Shown piece after piece: positions 7,486 through 15,891 of a stretch of DNA of 48,457 nt (position 1 is the stretch's first letter; each line of letters begins with the position of its first letter). The notes under the pieces were generated by a model that worked only from the letters and a program-made list of their open reading frames with translations, did no database searches and was not told the origin of the DNA. The DNA is from a virus: the IMG/VR virus record IMGVR_UViG_3300005732_000028, positions 1 to 48,457 of that record; one strand, 5' to 3'. The position numbers were made by a program, and so were the translations under genes.

Positions 7486-8475
7486 ATGACTATCTCTCCT
7501 AATGCTGTCCACCTTGACGTTCCTCTGACCAACATTACCGTTGCTTATACTCAGAACATGGACAACTTTGTAGCTGGTCGCCTCTTCCCTACCGTAGGTG
7601 TTGAGAAACAGTCTGACAAGTACTACGTATATGACCGTGATGCTTTCAACCGTGATGAAATGAAACCTCTGGCACCCGGCGCTGAGCCTGAAGCTGTTGA
7701 GTTCACTCTGTCGGATGACGCTTACTACTGTACTGTATACGGCCTGTCTACCAACATGACCCAACAGATGCTGGCGAATGAAGATAAGCAACTTGCAGTC
7801 CGTTCCGCAAGCTCGCAGCTTCTGGCTAACAAAGGTCTGATCAAGCGTGAGAAGTCTTTCCTAGCCTCCTACTTTGTCCCCGGTGTCTGGTCTACTGAGA
7901 AGGATGGTGCTGGTGCTGATTTTGTGCAGTGGGATGACTATGCAAACTCTACTCCTATCGAAGATGTACGTGACTGGAAACGTGAAATGTTTGTCCGTTC
8001 TGGTGGTTACGCTGTCAACAAACTGCTGATGACCCGTGACGTGTATGACGTTCTGGTTGATCACCCTGACATTATCGCCCGTATCTCTGGTGGTGCAACT
8101 ACTGGCCAGCCTGCTAAGGTTACTAAAGAGCTGATTGCTACCGTCTTTGAGATTGACGAAATTCTGGTTACTGATGGTATCGAAAACACTGCTAAAGAGG
8201 GCGCTGCTGAAGTTAACGCATTCATGGCAACCAACAAGCTGTGCTTCTACCACGTACCTCCTGCTGCTGGTCTGATGACTGCCTCCGCTGGTTACAACTA
8301 CACTTGGACCGAACTGGAAAACGTAAGCGACATGGGCATTAACATCCTGTCCTTTAAAGGTGAAGATCTGGTACGTAAAGGTGTTGCTGAACAACTTCAG
8401 ATCCGCATGTCTTGGGATATGAAAGTAATGGGTGAAGATCTGGGTATCTTTGCTAGTAACGTTCTCGCTGGCTAA
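7486..8475 (+). CDS. Major capsid protein
   Basis: A 329-residue protein that follows the decoration gene and is followed by a terminator. The sequence resembles a family of major capsid proteins without a long delta domain. It has a conserved start with an N-arm, DNFVAGRLFPTVGVEKQSDK, then YYVYDRDAFNRDEMKPLAPG, and a C-terminal half with VRKGVAEQLQIRMSWDMKVM. It builds the icosahedral shell, presumably with an HK97-like fold. Codon use and the strong leader fit very high expression. No cleavage site was identified. Confidence 0.88.
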   Translation: MTISPNAVHLDVPLTNITVAYTQNMDNFVAGRLFPTVGVEKQSDKYYVYDRDAFNRDEMKPLAPGAEPEAVEFTLSDDAYYCTVYGLSTNMTQQMLANEDKQLAVRSASSQLLANKGLIKREKSFLASYFVPGVWSTEKDGAGADFVQWDDYANSTPIEDVRDWKREMFVRSGGYAVNKLLMTRDVYDVLVDHPDIIARISGGATTGQPAKVTKELIATVFEIDEILVTDGIENTAKEGAAEVNAFMATNKLCFYHVPPAAGLMTASAGYNYTWTELENVSDMGINILSFKGEDLVRKGVAEQLQIRMSWDMKVMGEDLGIFASNVLAG

Positions 8476-8492
8476 TCATAGCTAATGCCTTG

Positions 8493-8526
8493 AGGCTATC
8501 CTGAGGTAAACTTGGGGTAGCCTTTT
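8493..8526 (+). terminator. Rho-independent terminator after the major capsid gene
   Basis: A 9-bp stem AGGCTATCC (8493-8501) with GGGTAGCCT (8515-8523) is followed by a short T-run (TTTT, 8523-8526). It would end or reduce the capsid transcript and keep capsid messages above those of the connectors. Confidence 0.7.
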
Positions 8527-8560
8527 CTCGTTAAAAACACAAATAAATTGGAGAATAGAA

Positions 8561-9100
8561 ATGACCGAAGAAACTAAAGTCCCTGACCTGACCGGACCCG
8601 TATCTGTTGAGGTCCCTAAGGTAGACCCTGAGGTATCTAAGACTGTTGAGGAAGAGACTGTAAAAAGTACCTCAGAACTGTCCCGTGAGCGCCGCTTGCG
8701 AAATCGTCATGTCCGGCGTACCCCATTCTATCGTGATACCCCCGTCTTCGTAAAGATTCCTTTTAATGCTAATGGTCGCCGCTGGGTCCGTGGTGTTGAG
8801 TTCCCGTGGCTTACTTTGGGTATTAAAGAGGTACGTGTAGCTACTCTGTACAACCAGAACAAGCTTATGCATAATGAGGCCCTTGAGGCTAACTTGCCCG
8901 ATGTAGGCGATGGTCTTGACCAAATGAATATGGAAGAGCTGTCTAATCTGGTTTCTGCTATCAATGAGAAGGTTAAACTTGCGACAAAGACAAAAACCGA
9001 GTTCGGGAAAAAGAAGTGTAAGATCTCTCGTGTCCACGCTAAGCAAATTGGTCTTATTCGTCGGTGGCGCTCTAACTTTGGTACTATTGAAACTCAGTGA
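8561..9100 (+). CDS. Hypothetical head-region protein (179 aa)
   Basis: A 179-residue protein with an acidic, proline-rich first 50 residues, then an arginine-rich stretch (SRERRLRNRHVRR) and a mixed domain including NGRRWVRGVEFPWLTLGIKE. No family is recognised. Its position between the major capsid and the head-tail connectors suggests a head completion or minor capsid role. The basic patch after an acidic arm could bind DNA or another virion protein. SD GGAGA precedes the ATG. Confidence 0.6.
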   Translation: MTEETKVPDLTGPVSVEVPKVDPEVSKTVEEETVKSTSELSRERRLRNRHVRRTPFYRDTPVFVKIPFNANGRRWVRGVEFPWLTLGIKEVRVATLYNQNKLMHNEALEANLPDVGDGLDQMNMEELSNLVSAINEKVKLATKTKTEFGKKKCKISRVHAKQIGLIRRWRSNFGTIETQ

Positions 9101-9108
9101 GGTAGACT

Positions 9109-9540
9109 ATGACTTGGACTTATGACCCGGCAGACCTAGATACGGAAACTCCTAGCGGTCAACTTAACACTGTACGTTTGCTTATCGGGGATACAGATTC
9201 TACGGATGAGCAACTACAGGATGAGGAAGTCGCTTTTTCCCTATCTCTAAATGAATCTAACGTCTATAATTCAGCCATTTGGTGTTGCACCACTATTTCA
9301 AGTAAGTATGCCCGTAGGGTTACTACTGAGATTGACTCAACTCTTAAGTCTGATTATTCGGACCTAGCGAAACACTACTCTGATCTAAGCGTACAAATCG
9401 GGAGAACACAAAAGAAACTCTCTGGTAACTCTCTTGGGGCAAAGTTCGTAGGTACTCTAAAGGCAGACTTGGTGATCGGTGATGATCGGGTACAGCCTGA
9501 GTTCCGTAAGGGCCAGTTTCAATATGGTGGTACTAGCTGA
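9109..9540 (+). CDS. Head-tail adaptor (gp6/gp15-like connector)
   Basis: A 143-residue protein. The pattern of a short beta start, TVRLLIGDTDSTDEQLQDEEV and long helices with KYARRVTTEID and YSDLAKHYSDLSVQ resembles the helical adaptors that form a ring under the portal. It begins the four-gene overlapping connector block (next start at 9540 overlaps this stop). Assignment rests on fold-like pattern and gene order. Confidence 0.62.
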   Translation: MTWTYDPADLDTETPSGQLNTVRLLIGDTDSTDEQLQDEEVAFSLSLNESNVYNSAIWCCTTISSKYARRVTTEIDSTLKSDYSDLAKHYSDLSVQIGRTQKKLSGNSLGAKFVGTLKADLVIGDDRVQPEFRKGQFQYGGTS

Positions 9541-9899
9541 TGACATTCCGTGATTATGAACTGCTTATGTTGGTACGTGATCATGGTAGGGATTATAGCC
9601 TAACCCGCAAGGTAGGCACAGGCGTTTATAACCCTGCTACGGGGGGTATTGACGGTGGTAGTGAGGTAGTAGACCCATTCAAGGGTTACATGTCTCAGGT
9701 GGTCCTTACAATGGGCCAGCCACTTGACGTATCTTTCGGATCTCGCACATGTATCATCCCAGCCGCAAACTTAGACAACAAACCTAAGAGTGGTGATCTA
9801 ATCTCGGGAACTTTTCTAGATAGTGTCAAAGTGACCTCAGTCCGTGAAATCTCCTCAAAAGAGAAGGTACTTGTGTACTTAGTTGGGGTAGAGGAATGA
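9540..9899 (+). CDS. Head closure (stopper) protein
   Basis: A 119-residue beta-rich protein, coupled by a one-base overlap to the adaptor gene and by ATGA to the next gene. A start with RDYSLTRKVGTGVYNPATGG and the middle KPKSGDLISG fit small head-closure or stopper proteins that seal the portal after packaging. No catalytic residues are expected. The order adaptor, stopper, tail completion, tail terminator matches siphoviruses and is the main support. Confidence 0.55.
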   Translation: MTFRDYELLMLVRDHGRDYSLTRKVGTGVYNPATGGIDGGSEVVDPFKGYMSQVVLTMGQPLDVSFGSRTCIIPAANLDNKPKSGDLISGTFLDSVKVTSVREISSKEKVLVYLVGVEE

Positions 9900-10327
9900 G
9901 TATTCAGGTAAAGGTTACTGGCTCTAGCTCTAGCTTGAGTAGTGAGATTCGTGAGTTGATTGAAGCAGAGGCAGAGGACGAACTTAAGGTAGTACTTAAG
10001 GGAGTTGCCCAAGCACTTGTAGATAACTCACCTTTAGGCATTAATCACCCTAACCCTGAGTATGCCACAGGTGCTTATATCTCTAGCCACAGTGTGAAGT
10101 TTAACAGTTCTCGTGGTAAGGGTAAAAGCTCTCGGGGTAAAACTAAAGGCCAACTCTCTGGCAGTTCCTCGGATATGAAACGAGAGATTGATAATGCCAC
10201 TTACGAGCAACTTAGTAATGTAACCTTCAGAAACGATAGTCCTCATGCCCAAGTGGTTGAACACGGTGGACCTAATTGGAGTATCAAGGGTTACAAAGTC
10301 TATGAGAAAGCAGCGGGGAAAATTTAA
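9896..10327 (+). CDS. Tail completion/neck protein (HK97 gp10-like)
   Basis: A 143-residue protein starting by ATGA overlap. The N-terminal helix (IRELIEAEAEDELKVVLKG) followed by NSPLGINHPNPEYATGAYISSHS and VVEHGGPNWSIKGYKVYEKA is the usual pattern of gp10-like tail completion proteins. A central serine, lysine and glycine linker (SSRGKGKSSRGKTKG) is unusual and probably flexible. Position third in the connector block supports the call. Confidence 0.62.
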   Translation: MSIQVKVTGSSSSLSSEIRELIEAEAEDELKVVLKGVAQALVDNSPLGINHPNPEYATGAYISSHSVKFNSSRGKGKSSRGKTKGQLSGSSSDMKREIDNATYEQLSNVTFRNDSPHAQVVEHGGPNWSIKGYKVYEKAAGKI

Positions 10328-10737
10328 TGGCAGTACACTATACAGCTATCCAGAAAGCACTTGAGACTCACCTTGCAAGCACCTCCGGCCTACCTGATGT
10401 AGCTTGGGAGAACGTCTCTTTTGAACCCACTACTGGTGTCCCTTTTGTTATCCCTCTGATAATGTTTGAGGGGAGGACTCCTGCAAGTAGGGGGAAAAAT
10501 CCCCAACAAAGGTATGAAGGTACTTATAGGTTAGAGCTTCTATACCCAGAAGGTGAGGGACCGGGTAATGCTAGTGCAATGGCAGATGCTATTCTCTCTC
10601 AGTTTGATGCTACTACAGACATTATCACTCCTGATATCACTATTAGGGTTGACGAAAGTTACCGTGGGGAGGGAGTCCTAAGAAACTCTTGGTACGCTAT
10701 CCCTATCTCCATAATTTGGTACACTTATAAAGTTTAA
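10327..10737 (+). CDS. Tail terminator protein
   Basis: A 136-residue alpha/beta protein beginning with a helix (YTAIQKALETHLASTSGLPDV), then RYEGTYRLELLYPEGEGPGN, the helix MADAILSQF and a last strand IPISIIWYTYKV. This is the pattern of phage tail terminators that cap the tail tube and join it to the head. It follows the tail completion gene with a one-base overlap and precedes the tail tube gene, the expected place. Confidence 0.65.
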   Translation: MAVHYTAIQKALETHLASTSGLPDVAWENVSFEPTTGVPFVIPLIMFEGRTPASRGKNPQQRYEGTYRLELLYPEGEGPGNASAMADAILSQFDATTDIITPDITIRVDESYRGEGVLRNSWYAIPISIIWYTYKV

Positions 10738-10754
10738 TAAGAAAGGAAATACAT

Positions 10755-11684
10755 ATGGCATTTTCGCAAGGCTCTCGTACAGGGCTTTCACTAATTGAGG
10801 AAGTGACTTTTGGGGTTACTCCTGACACTCCTACCCTTGACCCTATCCCATTTACAACCCATAGCTTGAACCTCAAGAAAGACCGGGTTGAAGGTTCCGA
10901 CATTCGTCCAGACCGTATGCCACGTCACGACCGTCATGGTAACCGTCAGGTTGGTGGTAACATCGTGGCTGATCTTCGGGCTGACGCCTATGACAAGCTT
11001 TTGGAGAGCGCGCTGTTTTCTGATTTCTCTGCCGCTGTTGATCCAGTACTAAAGGTAGGTACCACACTTAAGAGCTTCACAATTGAGGACGCAGCAACTG
11101 ACATTTCTCAGTATCGCCTGTTTACAGGTTGTGCCGTAAGCTCTATGGAAATCTCTATCGCGCCAAACCAGATGGTAACCACCACCTTCACCATGCTTGG
11201 TAAGAATATGGGTATCTCTACTTCCCCACAAACCCTTGCTACTTTGACAGAGACTGAGCCTTTTGACGCTTACTCCGGTGCAATTAGTCTTGGAGATAAT
11301 GGTGGTACATTGACTCCATCGAATGTGGTAACCTCTCTGAATTTGACGATTGACAATGGGTTGAACCCCACTTTCGTCATTGGTTCTGATAGTACTCCTC
11401 AACTTGAGTATGGTCGGGCTACAGTAACAGGGACTATGGTAGCTTACTTTGAGAACGCTGATCTGGTTGACCGATTCCTTAATGAGGTTGAGTCTTCCTT
11501 GAGTGTTGACGTGACAGATCCTAACGGTGATGTAACCTATCGGTTCTCCTTCCCAAGGATTAAGATCAACTCTGCTGATGTACCTGTTGACAACCCTAAG
11601 TCTCGTATGGTAACAATGGAATTTGTAGCCCTCTATGACGCTACCGATGTTACTAACATGACAATCACTAAGGTTAACGCCTAA
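10755..11684 (+). CDS. Major tail (tube) protein
   Basis: A 309-residue protein that forms the hollow tail tube. Visible: an N-terminal SGLSLIEEVTFG-like strand (here RTGLSLIEEVTFGVTPDTP), a middle built of beta strands with GNIVADLRADAYDKLLESAL, and a second beta domain after about residue 180. The length suggests a tube domain plus an extra domain. It has its own good SD (AGAAAGGAAA) and is followed by a hairpin junction and the chaperone genes, as is normal. Confidence 0.82.
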   Translation: MAFSQGSRTGLSLIEEVTFGVTPDTPTLDPIPFTTHSLNLKKDRVEGSDIRPDRMPRHDRHGNRQVGGNIVADLRADAYDKLLESALFSDFSAAVDPVLKVGTTLKSFTIEDAATDISQYRLFTGCAVSSMEISIAPNQMVTTTFTMLGKNMGISTSPQTLATLTETEPFDAYSGAISLGDNGGTLTPSNVVTSLNLTIDNGLNPTFVIGSDSTPQLEYGRATVTGTMVAYFENADLVDRFLNEVESSLSVDVTDPNGDVTYRFSFPRIKINSADVPVDNPKSRMVTMEFVALYDATDVTNMTITKVNA

Positions 11685-11690
11685 GTTTCT

Positions 11691-11730
11691 GGGTACTCAG
11701 GTTAGCGCTTGGGTACCCTCAACCTATTTC
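11691..11730 (+). promoter_or_regulatory. Intergenic hairpin with weak promoter-like boxes
   Basis: A stem of GGGTACTC (11691-11698) with GGGTACCC (11711-11718) separates the tube and chaperone genes. TTAGCG (11702-11707), 17 bp, TATTTC (11725-11730) is a weak promoter match in the same relative place as in the other virion junctions. No T-run is seen. Confidence 0.35.
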
Positions 11731-11744
11731 AGAAAGGACTCCTG

Positions 11745-12125
11745 ATGGACCTGCTAGACCTAATGCCTAAAGAGGACGACATTACTATTCCTCTGTTTAA
11801 CCCAAATAACCTTGAAGATCCTATGGAAAACCCAGACGGTAGTCAGATGACGGTTACCCTATGTTCTGAAGACGCTGATCCATTCCTTGATGCACGTTTT
11901 GTTGCAGCTAAAGGTTATGCCGAACTTGGTAAGGATGCCGCACCTTCTAAAGTACGTGACATTAACGCAAAGATGTTGTCTGAAGTGACTATAGGCTGGA
12001 AACTAACTTTGGGTGGTGAGCCTTTAGAGTTTAACCAAGAGAAGGCAGAAGAAATCTATAAGAAACTGCCTTGGATTGTGGCTCAAGTGTTTAAGTACCT
12101 CAAAGAGCAACGGGATTTTACTTAG
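11745..12125 (+). CDS. Tail assembly chaperone (gpG-like)
   Basis: The start is taken at ATG 11745, after AGAAAGGA; an upstream TTG at 11709 lies in the hairpin and is unlikely. The 126-residue acidic protein lies between the tube and tape measure genes, where siphoviruses carry a chaperone made in two forms. A second frame (-1) is open from 12095 to 12487 without a start codon of its own near its beginning, so the longer form is expected by ribosomal frameshift near the GATTTTAC before the TAG at 12123. The protein keeps the tape measure soluble before tube assembly. Confidence 0.75.
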   Translation: MDLLDLMPKEDDITIPLFNPNNLEDPMENPDGSQMTVTLCSEDADPFLDARFVAAKGYAELGKDAAPSKVRDINAKMLSEVTIGWKLTLGGEPLEFNQEKAEEIYKKLPWIVAQVFKYLKEQRDFT

Positions 12126-12487
12126 GTCTTGTAGAAGAAGCTAAGTCCCATGTTCGGGAAACTACAAGACTAAATGTACCGGATAAAGATGGTGTAAGTG
12201 AGATTGATAGGCTTTCACAAGTTGAGAAACAGCTAGGTAAACCTCCTAAAGAGTTGGAAGAGATTCCTAAGTTTCCTTACCAAGTGAATTATGTGATGGC
12301 TGCATTCAATCAACTATGTAAAACTCGTGAGGTCGGTTACAGTGGCCCTATCGCTTTTAGCTACCCAGTAATAGAAAGCTTTATGAGGTTGTCTGGCGTT
12401 AAGTTAAGCAGGAAGGATGTTAGGACTCTTATTGAAATAGACAGAGCATATTTGGAAGGTATCAATGGCAAAAGACATTCTGATTAA
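12095..12487 (+). CDS. Frameshift extension of tail chaperone (gpGT-like)
   Basis: Open in the -1 frame relative to the chaperone gene, beginning before that gene's stop. Read through a shift at TTT (12117-12119), the joined protein continues YLGLVEEAKSHVRETTRL and ends IDRAYLEGINGKRHSD. The extension (about 122 residues) has a helical domain with FPYQVNYVMAAFNQLCKT. In lambda-like phages this is the T domain that contacts the tape measure. The slip site is not the classic GGGAAAG, so the exact point is inferred. The end overlaps the tape measure start at 12465. Confidence 0.65.
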   Translation, partial: VPQRATGFYLGLVEEAKSHVRETTRLNVPDKDGVSEIDRLSQVEKQLGKPPKELEEIPKFPYQVNYVMAAFNQLCKTREVGYSGPIAFSYPVIESFMRLSGVKLSRKDVRTLIEIDRAYLEGINGKRHSD

Positions 12488-14243
12488 TATTACAGCGAAA
12501 GAGACAGGCTTTGAGGGCGCTGCACAAAATATCCTCAAGTATGACCGTGCTGTATCTGATGTAGAGAGGGCAACAAAACAACTTGATAAAGCCCATGCAA
12601 AAGGTAAGATCTCTACAGCTAAGTATGAGAGGGGTATTGAAGCCCTAATTAAAGACCTTTACAGGCTAGATGACGCATACCTGCAATCCGCAAACTCTGC
12701 GAGCTTCTCTAGTAAATCTGCCTCTAAGTTCGGACTCTACGCACAGCAAGCGGGTTACCAAGTGGGTGACTTTGCGGTCCAGATCCAAGGTGGCCAAAAT
12801 GCCATGGTTGCATTAGGTCAACAGGGTTCCCAGTTGCTGGGTATCTTTGGCCCTGCTGGGGCTATCGCTGGTGCTGCATTGGCTATCACTACCGGGATTG
12901 TCGCCCCATTTATCAGAGCTAATGAAGAAACTGAAAAGACTATCCGAAACCTTGACGAGATAAACTCTAGTATTTATGCGATTAAGTTAGGCGAGTCAGA
13001 GGAACTTACAAAAGCACGTAAGGAAGTCGAAAGGCTTATTGAGGTATCTGTTGAAATGGAAAAGACTTGGGATAATATGGACGCCCAAGGTTTTGACACA
13101 ACTCAGAGACGGTTAAATCTAGAGAATATGATCCTTGAGGCCCTAGAAGATCAAGGTCAGGTGCAACAAACACTTATTGACGAGGTGATGGCTCAAGAGG
13201 CTGCTGATAAGCTTGTTAATGAACGATTGGAAGAAGCTAGGGATCTGTTGTTTGTCCAAGAGGATGCCGTAGAGGCCCTAGTGGATACTGCAAATGTCTT
13301 AGAGTCTGTTTGGGGTAAGATTGTAGATAAGGTGATAGATGCCACGGCTGAGATGAGAGCTGCACAGATGGAAGCTAAAGTCTTCTCTAACGTAGCCTCT
13401 GGTGCTGTCGCAAGTGATCAAGATATCCAAGATATGGTGGATAACATCTTTAAGCCTGCCCAACGTAGGATCGCAAGGGAGAATAAACCTAAGAAACCTA
13501 AACGCGGTGGAGGTGGCAAGGAAAACAAGGATGTAATAGGGGACCTCACCAGAGAGTTGGAGCTTAGTATTGAACTACTAGGTATGGATGAAGCCCGTGC
13601 TGCTGTCATTCGCTCCCTTGGGGTAGATTACCAAAACTACTCAGACACCGCAATTGACTCTCTCGTTAAGTTGCAAGAGGAGTTACTAGAGCAAGAGGAG
13701 GCACTAGCTACTCAGGCTGACCTAATCCAAGGTCTCACCGATCCTGCCAAAGACTTCTTTAACTCTATCCTAGATGGTTCTGCTTCGGCTGAAGATGCTT
13801 TCAAGGAAATGCTCAGGAGTATGATCTCTAGTGTGTATGACTTGCTAGTGTTGCAGCCAATGATTGAGAACTTTCAGAAGATCTTAGGGGGTTCTGGCTC
13901 TGGTGGCTCTGGTGGGATCATTGATCTTATCGGGTCTGCCATTACTGGTTTTTCTGGTGGTAAGGTTGGTGCTAGTAAGACCTCCGCAATGGCACCTCAG
14001 GCTTCAGCTATGGCGTCTAACAAGAGTTTGGCTATAGCCCCTGCCCAAAGTTCTACACCCTCTGTAGGTGCCTCTCCTGCCGTTACACAAGTGTTTAACA
14101 TCAAAGGTAATGGTGATGACTTCTTGAAGAACGCCATGCGAGTAGAAATCCAAAGGGCTGCACCTCAGTTGATTAGTGCCAGTAAAGACGCTGTGATTAA
14201 CGAGCGCAGGCGTGGGGGAGTGATGAAAGCTGCCTTTGGTTAA
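12465..14243 (+). CDS. Tail tape measure protein
   Basis: A 592-residue protein that sets tail length. Visible: an N-terminal helical part with the segment QAGYQVGDFAVQIQGGQNAM typical of tape measures, then a hydrophobic stretch (LLGIFGPAGAIAGAALAITTGIVAPF, about residues 125-150), long heptad-like helices, a basic linker KPKKPKRGGGGKE and a glycine- and serine-rich region near residue 475. The C-terminus is basic (NERRRGGVMKAAFG). It is short for the class and predicts a tail of roughly 90 nm at 0.15 nm per residue (inference). Its start overlaps the chaperone extension. Confidence 0.88.
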   Translation: MAKDILINITAKETGFEGAAQNILKYDRAVSDVERATKQLDKAHAKGKISTAKYERGIEALIKDLYRLDDAYLQSANSASFSSKSASKFGLYAQQAGYQVGDFAVQIQGGQNAMVALGQQGSQLLGIFGPAGAIAGAALAITTGIVAPFIRANEETEKTIRNLDEINSSIYAIKLGESEELTKARKEVERLIEVSVEMEKTWDNMDAQGFDTTQRRLNLENMILEALEDQGQVQQTLIDEVMAQEAADKLVNERLEEARDLLFVQEDAVEALVDTANVLESVWGKIVDKVIDATAEMRAAQMEAKVFSNVASGAVASDQDIQDMVDNIFKPAQRRIARENKPKKPKRGGGGKENKDVIGDLTRELELSIELLGMDEARAAVIRSLGVDYQNYSDTAIDSLVKLQEELLEQEEALATQADLIQGLTDPAKDFFNSILDGSASAEDAFKEMLRSMISSVYDLLVLQPMIENFQKILGGSGSGGSGGIIDLIGSAITGFSGGKVGASKTSAMAPQASAMASNKSLAIAPAQSSTPSVGASPAVTQVFNIKGNGDDFLKNAMRVEIQRAAPQLISASKDAVINERRRGGVMKAAFG

Positions 14244-14252
14244 GAAACAACT

Positions 14253-14274
14253 GGTATCCCACAATTGGGGTACC
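14253..14274 (+). promoter_or_regulatory. Intergenic hairpin after the tape measure gene
   Basis: An 8-bp stem GGTATCCC (14253-14260) with GGGGTACC (14267-14274) and a 6-base loop. TATAAC follows at the place of a -10 box but no clear -35 is seen. It is the same stem type as at 21931-21958. No T-run follows, so a processing or attenuation role is as likely as termination. Confidence 0.45.
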
Positions 14275-14300
14275 CTCACTATAACAAAGAAAGGATTAAA

Positions 14301-15800
14301 ATGGCTGACTCAAAAATCTCAGAGCTGAATCCTATCACAGGGTCACAGATTGAGGACCAGATTGACCTAATGGTTTTGGCGGATGTTTCTGCCTCTGAGA
14401 CTAAGAAGATCACTGTAGAACAATTGTTCCGAGAGAGAAACCTTGTTAACGGTACAATTAATGGTATGGTTATCGGTGGCTCTACTCCGGCTGCTGGAAC
14501 GTTTACAAGTCTAAATGCCTCAGGACTTGCGGTTACTACTTCAGATGACAACCCTGTGTCTGTTACAAGTACAGACCCTCTAGTTTCCCTACTTATGCAG
14601 GACGGGGATTCTTCTGGCCCTTTCCAAATTAAGTACGAGACCGATGTTGTCTCCTTTAACGTTGCAGGGGCTAACCGGGTAGTACTCTCAGATACACACG
14701 TACACACGTACAAGAATACCCTGCTGGGGGATTTCGCAGGGGACGGACAAAAGGTAGCAATTGGCAGGTTTGCTGGGGGAGAGACCTACCTAAGGTTTGC
14801 CGTAAGTGGTTCTCGTATGGATATTGCCACAGCAAACCGAGAGATTAGGTTTAGCTCAGGGACTTCCCCTTTTAACATCGTAGGGCTTGGAGGAGTAGGT
14901 ATTGGGGAAACAACCCCAGATGCTAAACTTGTGGTCTCCCGGCTAGGTGCTGATGTTGCTGTCTCTGGGTTTAGTGGTAACACTGCCTTAATCCTACACC
15001 CCGGCACCTCTACTGCTACTGAGGGTTCGGGTATCCACATTGTAGGTAACGCCTCGGCTAATACAGGACTGACGTTTGGTACGCCAACTAGTGGTACTAA
15101 GGGTGCAGTGTTTTATAGCATGTCGCTAGATCGTATGGACTTCTATACTAACGGAGCGCCTCGCGCTCGTATTGAGCCTGATGGTACCTTTCGTGCCCTT
15201 GCTGCCGCTGTGGTGAACGGTGATCTGTATGCAAGTAGGTTTGTTAAGGGCAGCACGGCTGGTGTTCACACTTCGGCGGACGATGTTGTAGTAAGTTCTG
15301 GTGGCCTCACTCCCGGTATGTCTGTACTAGCTAATGAGGTTGGAGGGGTCTCTAGTATCTTCATGGGTACTCCCTCAAATAACGCCGCTGGCAGGTTGCA
15401 GTGGAGTCAATCTAGTGGGCAAGTCACTCTCCTCTCTACACAGGGACTACAGTTGAACTCTAACGGGGTTCCACAGGTGGTTCTCTCCTCAGGAGTGACT
15501 ACTGTCCAAGGTAGTTTGAGGGTTGCAGCAAGCGGTCCTACTGTCGATTCTGTCCTTGATTTCATGGATGACGATAAGAACCGTAGGTATACTCAGGCAT
15601 TCTACGACTACGATGGTGGTTCTGGTCCGGGGTTCGGCTTGTTTAAGATTGACGTAGCTAACAACGCAGGGGTAGGGTCTTCTGTGTATAGGTTTGAGAA
15701 CTCTGACGTAGACGGTACCGATATTCCACCCTCGGCAAACTCTGTTGTTCGTAAGTTTGAACTCATTGCTATGTTGCAGGATTATGGACTTATCCCATAA
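14301..15800 (+). CDS. Tail fibre or virion stalk protein (499 aa)
   Basis: The start is taken at ATG 14301 after AAAGAAAGGA; an earlier TTG lies in the hairpin. The protein opens with ADSKISELNPITGSQ, then TINGMVIGGSTPAAGTFTSL, a pattern seen at the base of many trimeric phage fibres. It continues as a repetitive beta-rich stalk with many G, S, T, V and N residues and no enzyme motif. The C-terminal 100 residues (DDDKNRRYTQAFYDYDG) differ and may be a cap. It lies between tape measure and distal tail genes. Confidence 0.65.
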   Translation: MADSKISELNPITGSQIEDQIDLMVLADVSASETKKITVEQLFRERNLVNGTINGMVIGGSTPAAGTFTSLNASGLAVTTSDDNPVSVTSTDPLVSLLMQDGDSSGPFQIKYETDVVSFNVAGANRVVLSDTHVHTYKNTLLGDFAGDGQKVAIGRFAGGETYLRFAVSGSRMDIATANREIRFSSGTSPFNIVGLGGVGIGETTPDAKLVVSRLGADVAVSGFSGNTALILHPGTSTATEGSGIHIVGNASANTGLTFGTPTSGTKGAVFYSMSLDRMDFYTNGAPRARIEPDGTFRALAAAVVNGDLYASRFVKGSTAGVHTSADDVVVSSGGLTPGMSVLANEVGGVSSIFMGTPSNNAAGRLQWSQSSGQVTLLSTQGLQLNSNGVPQVVLSSGVTTVQGSLRVAASGPTVDSVLDFMDDDKNRRYTQAFYDYDGGSGPGFGLFKIDVANNAGVGSSVYRFENSDVDGTDIPPSANSVVRKFELIAMLQDYGLIP

Positions 15801-15805
15801 AGTAC

Positions 15806-15850
15806 TTGACAGTAGACCATCCTTTGGGTAAAACCTTAGGGTGGTCTTTC
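15806..15850 (+). promoter_or_regulatory. Promoter combined with a terminator-like hairpin
   Basis: TTGACA (15806-15811), 17 bp, TAAAAC (15829-15834). A 9-bp stem AGACCATCC (15814-15822) with GGGTGGTCT (15839-15847) encloses the -10 box and is followed by TTTC. It would end the fibre message and start the distal-tail message. Confidence 0.6.
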
Positions 15851-15891
15851 TGATTCTGGCCACATGATTCTAACTAATGAAAGGAGAAGTA

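Noticed and set aside
7006-7791. A 261-codon frame antisense to the decoration and capsid genes
   Set aside because: Both sense genes are well supported; the antisense frame is a by-product of their codon bias and has serine-rich, unstructured composition.
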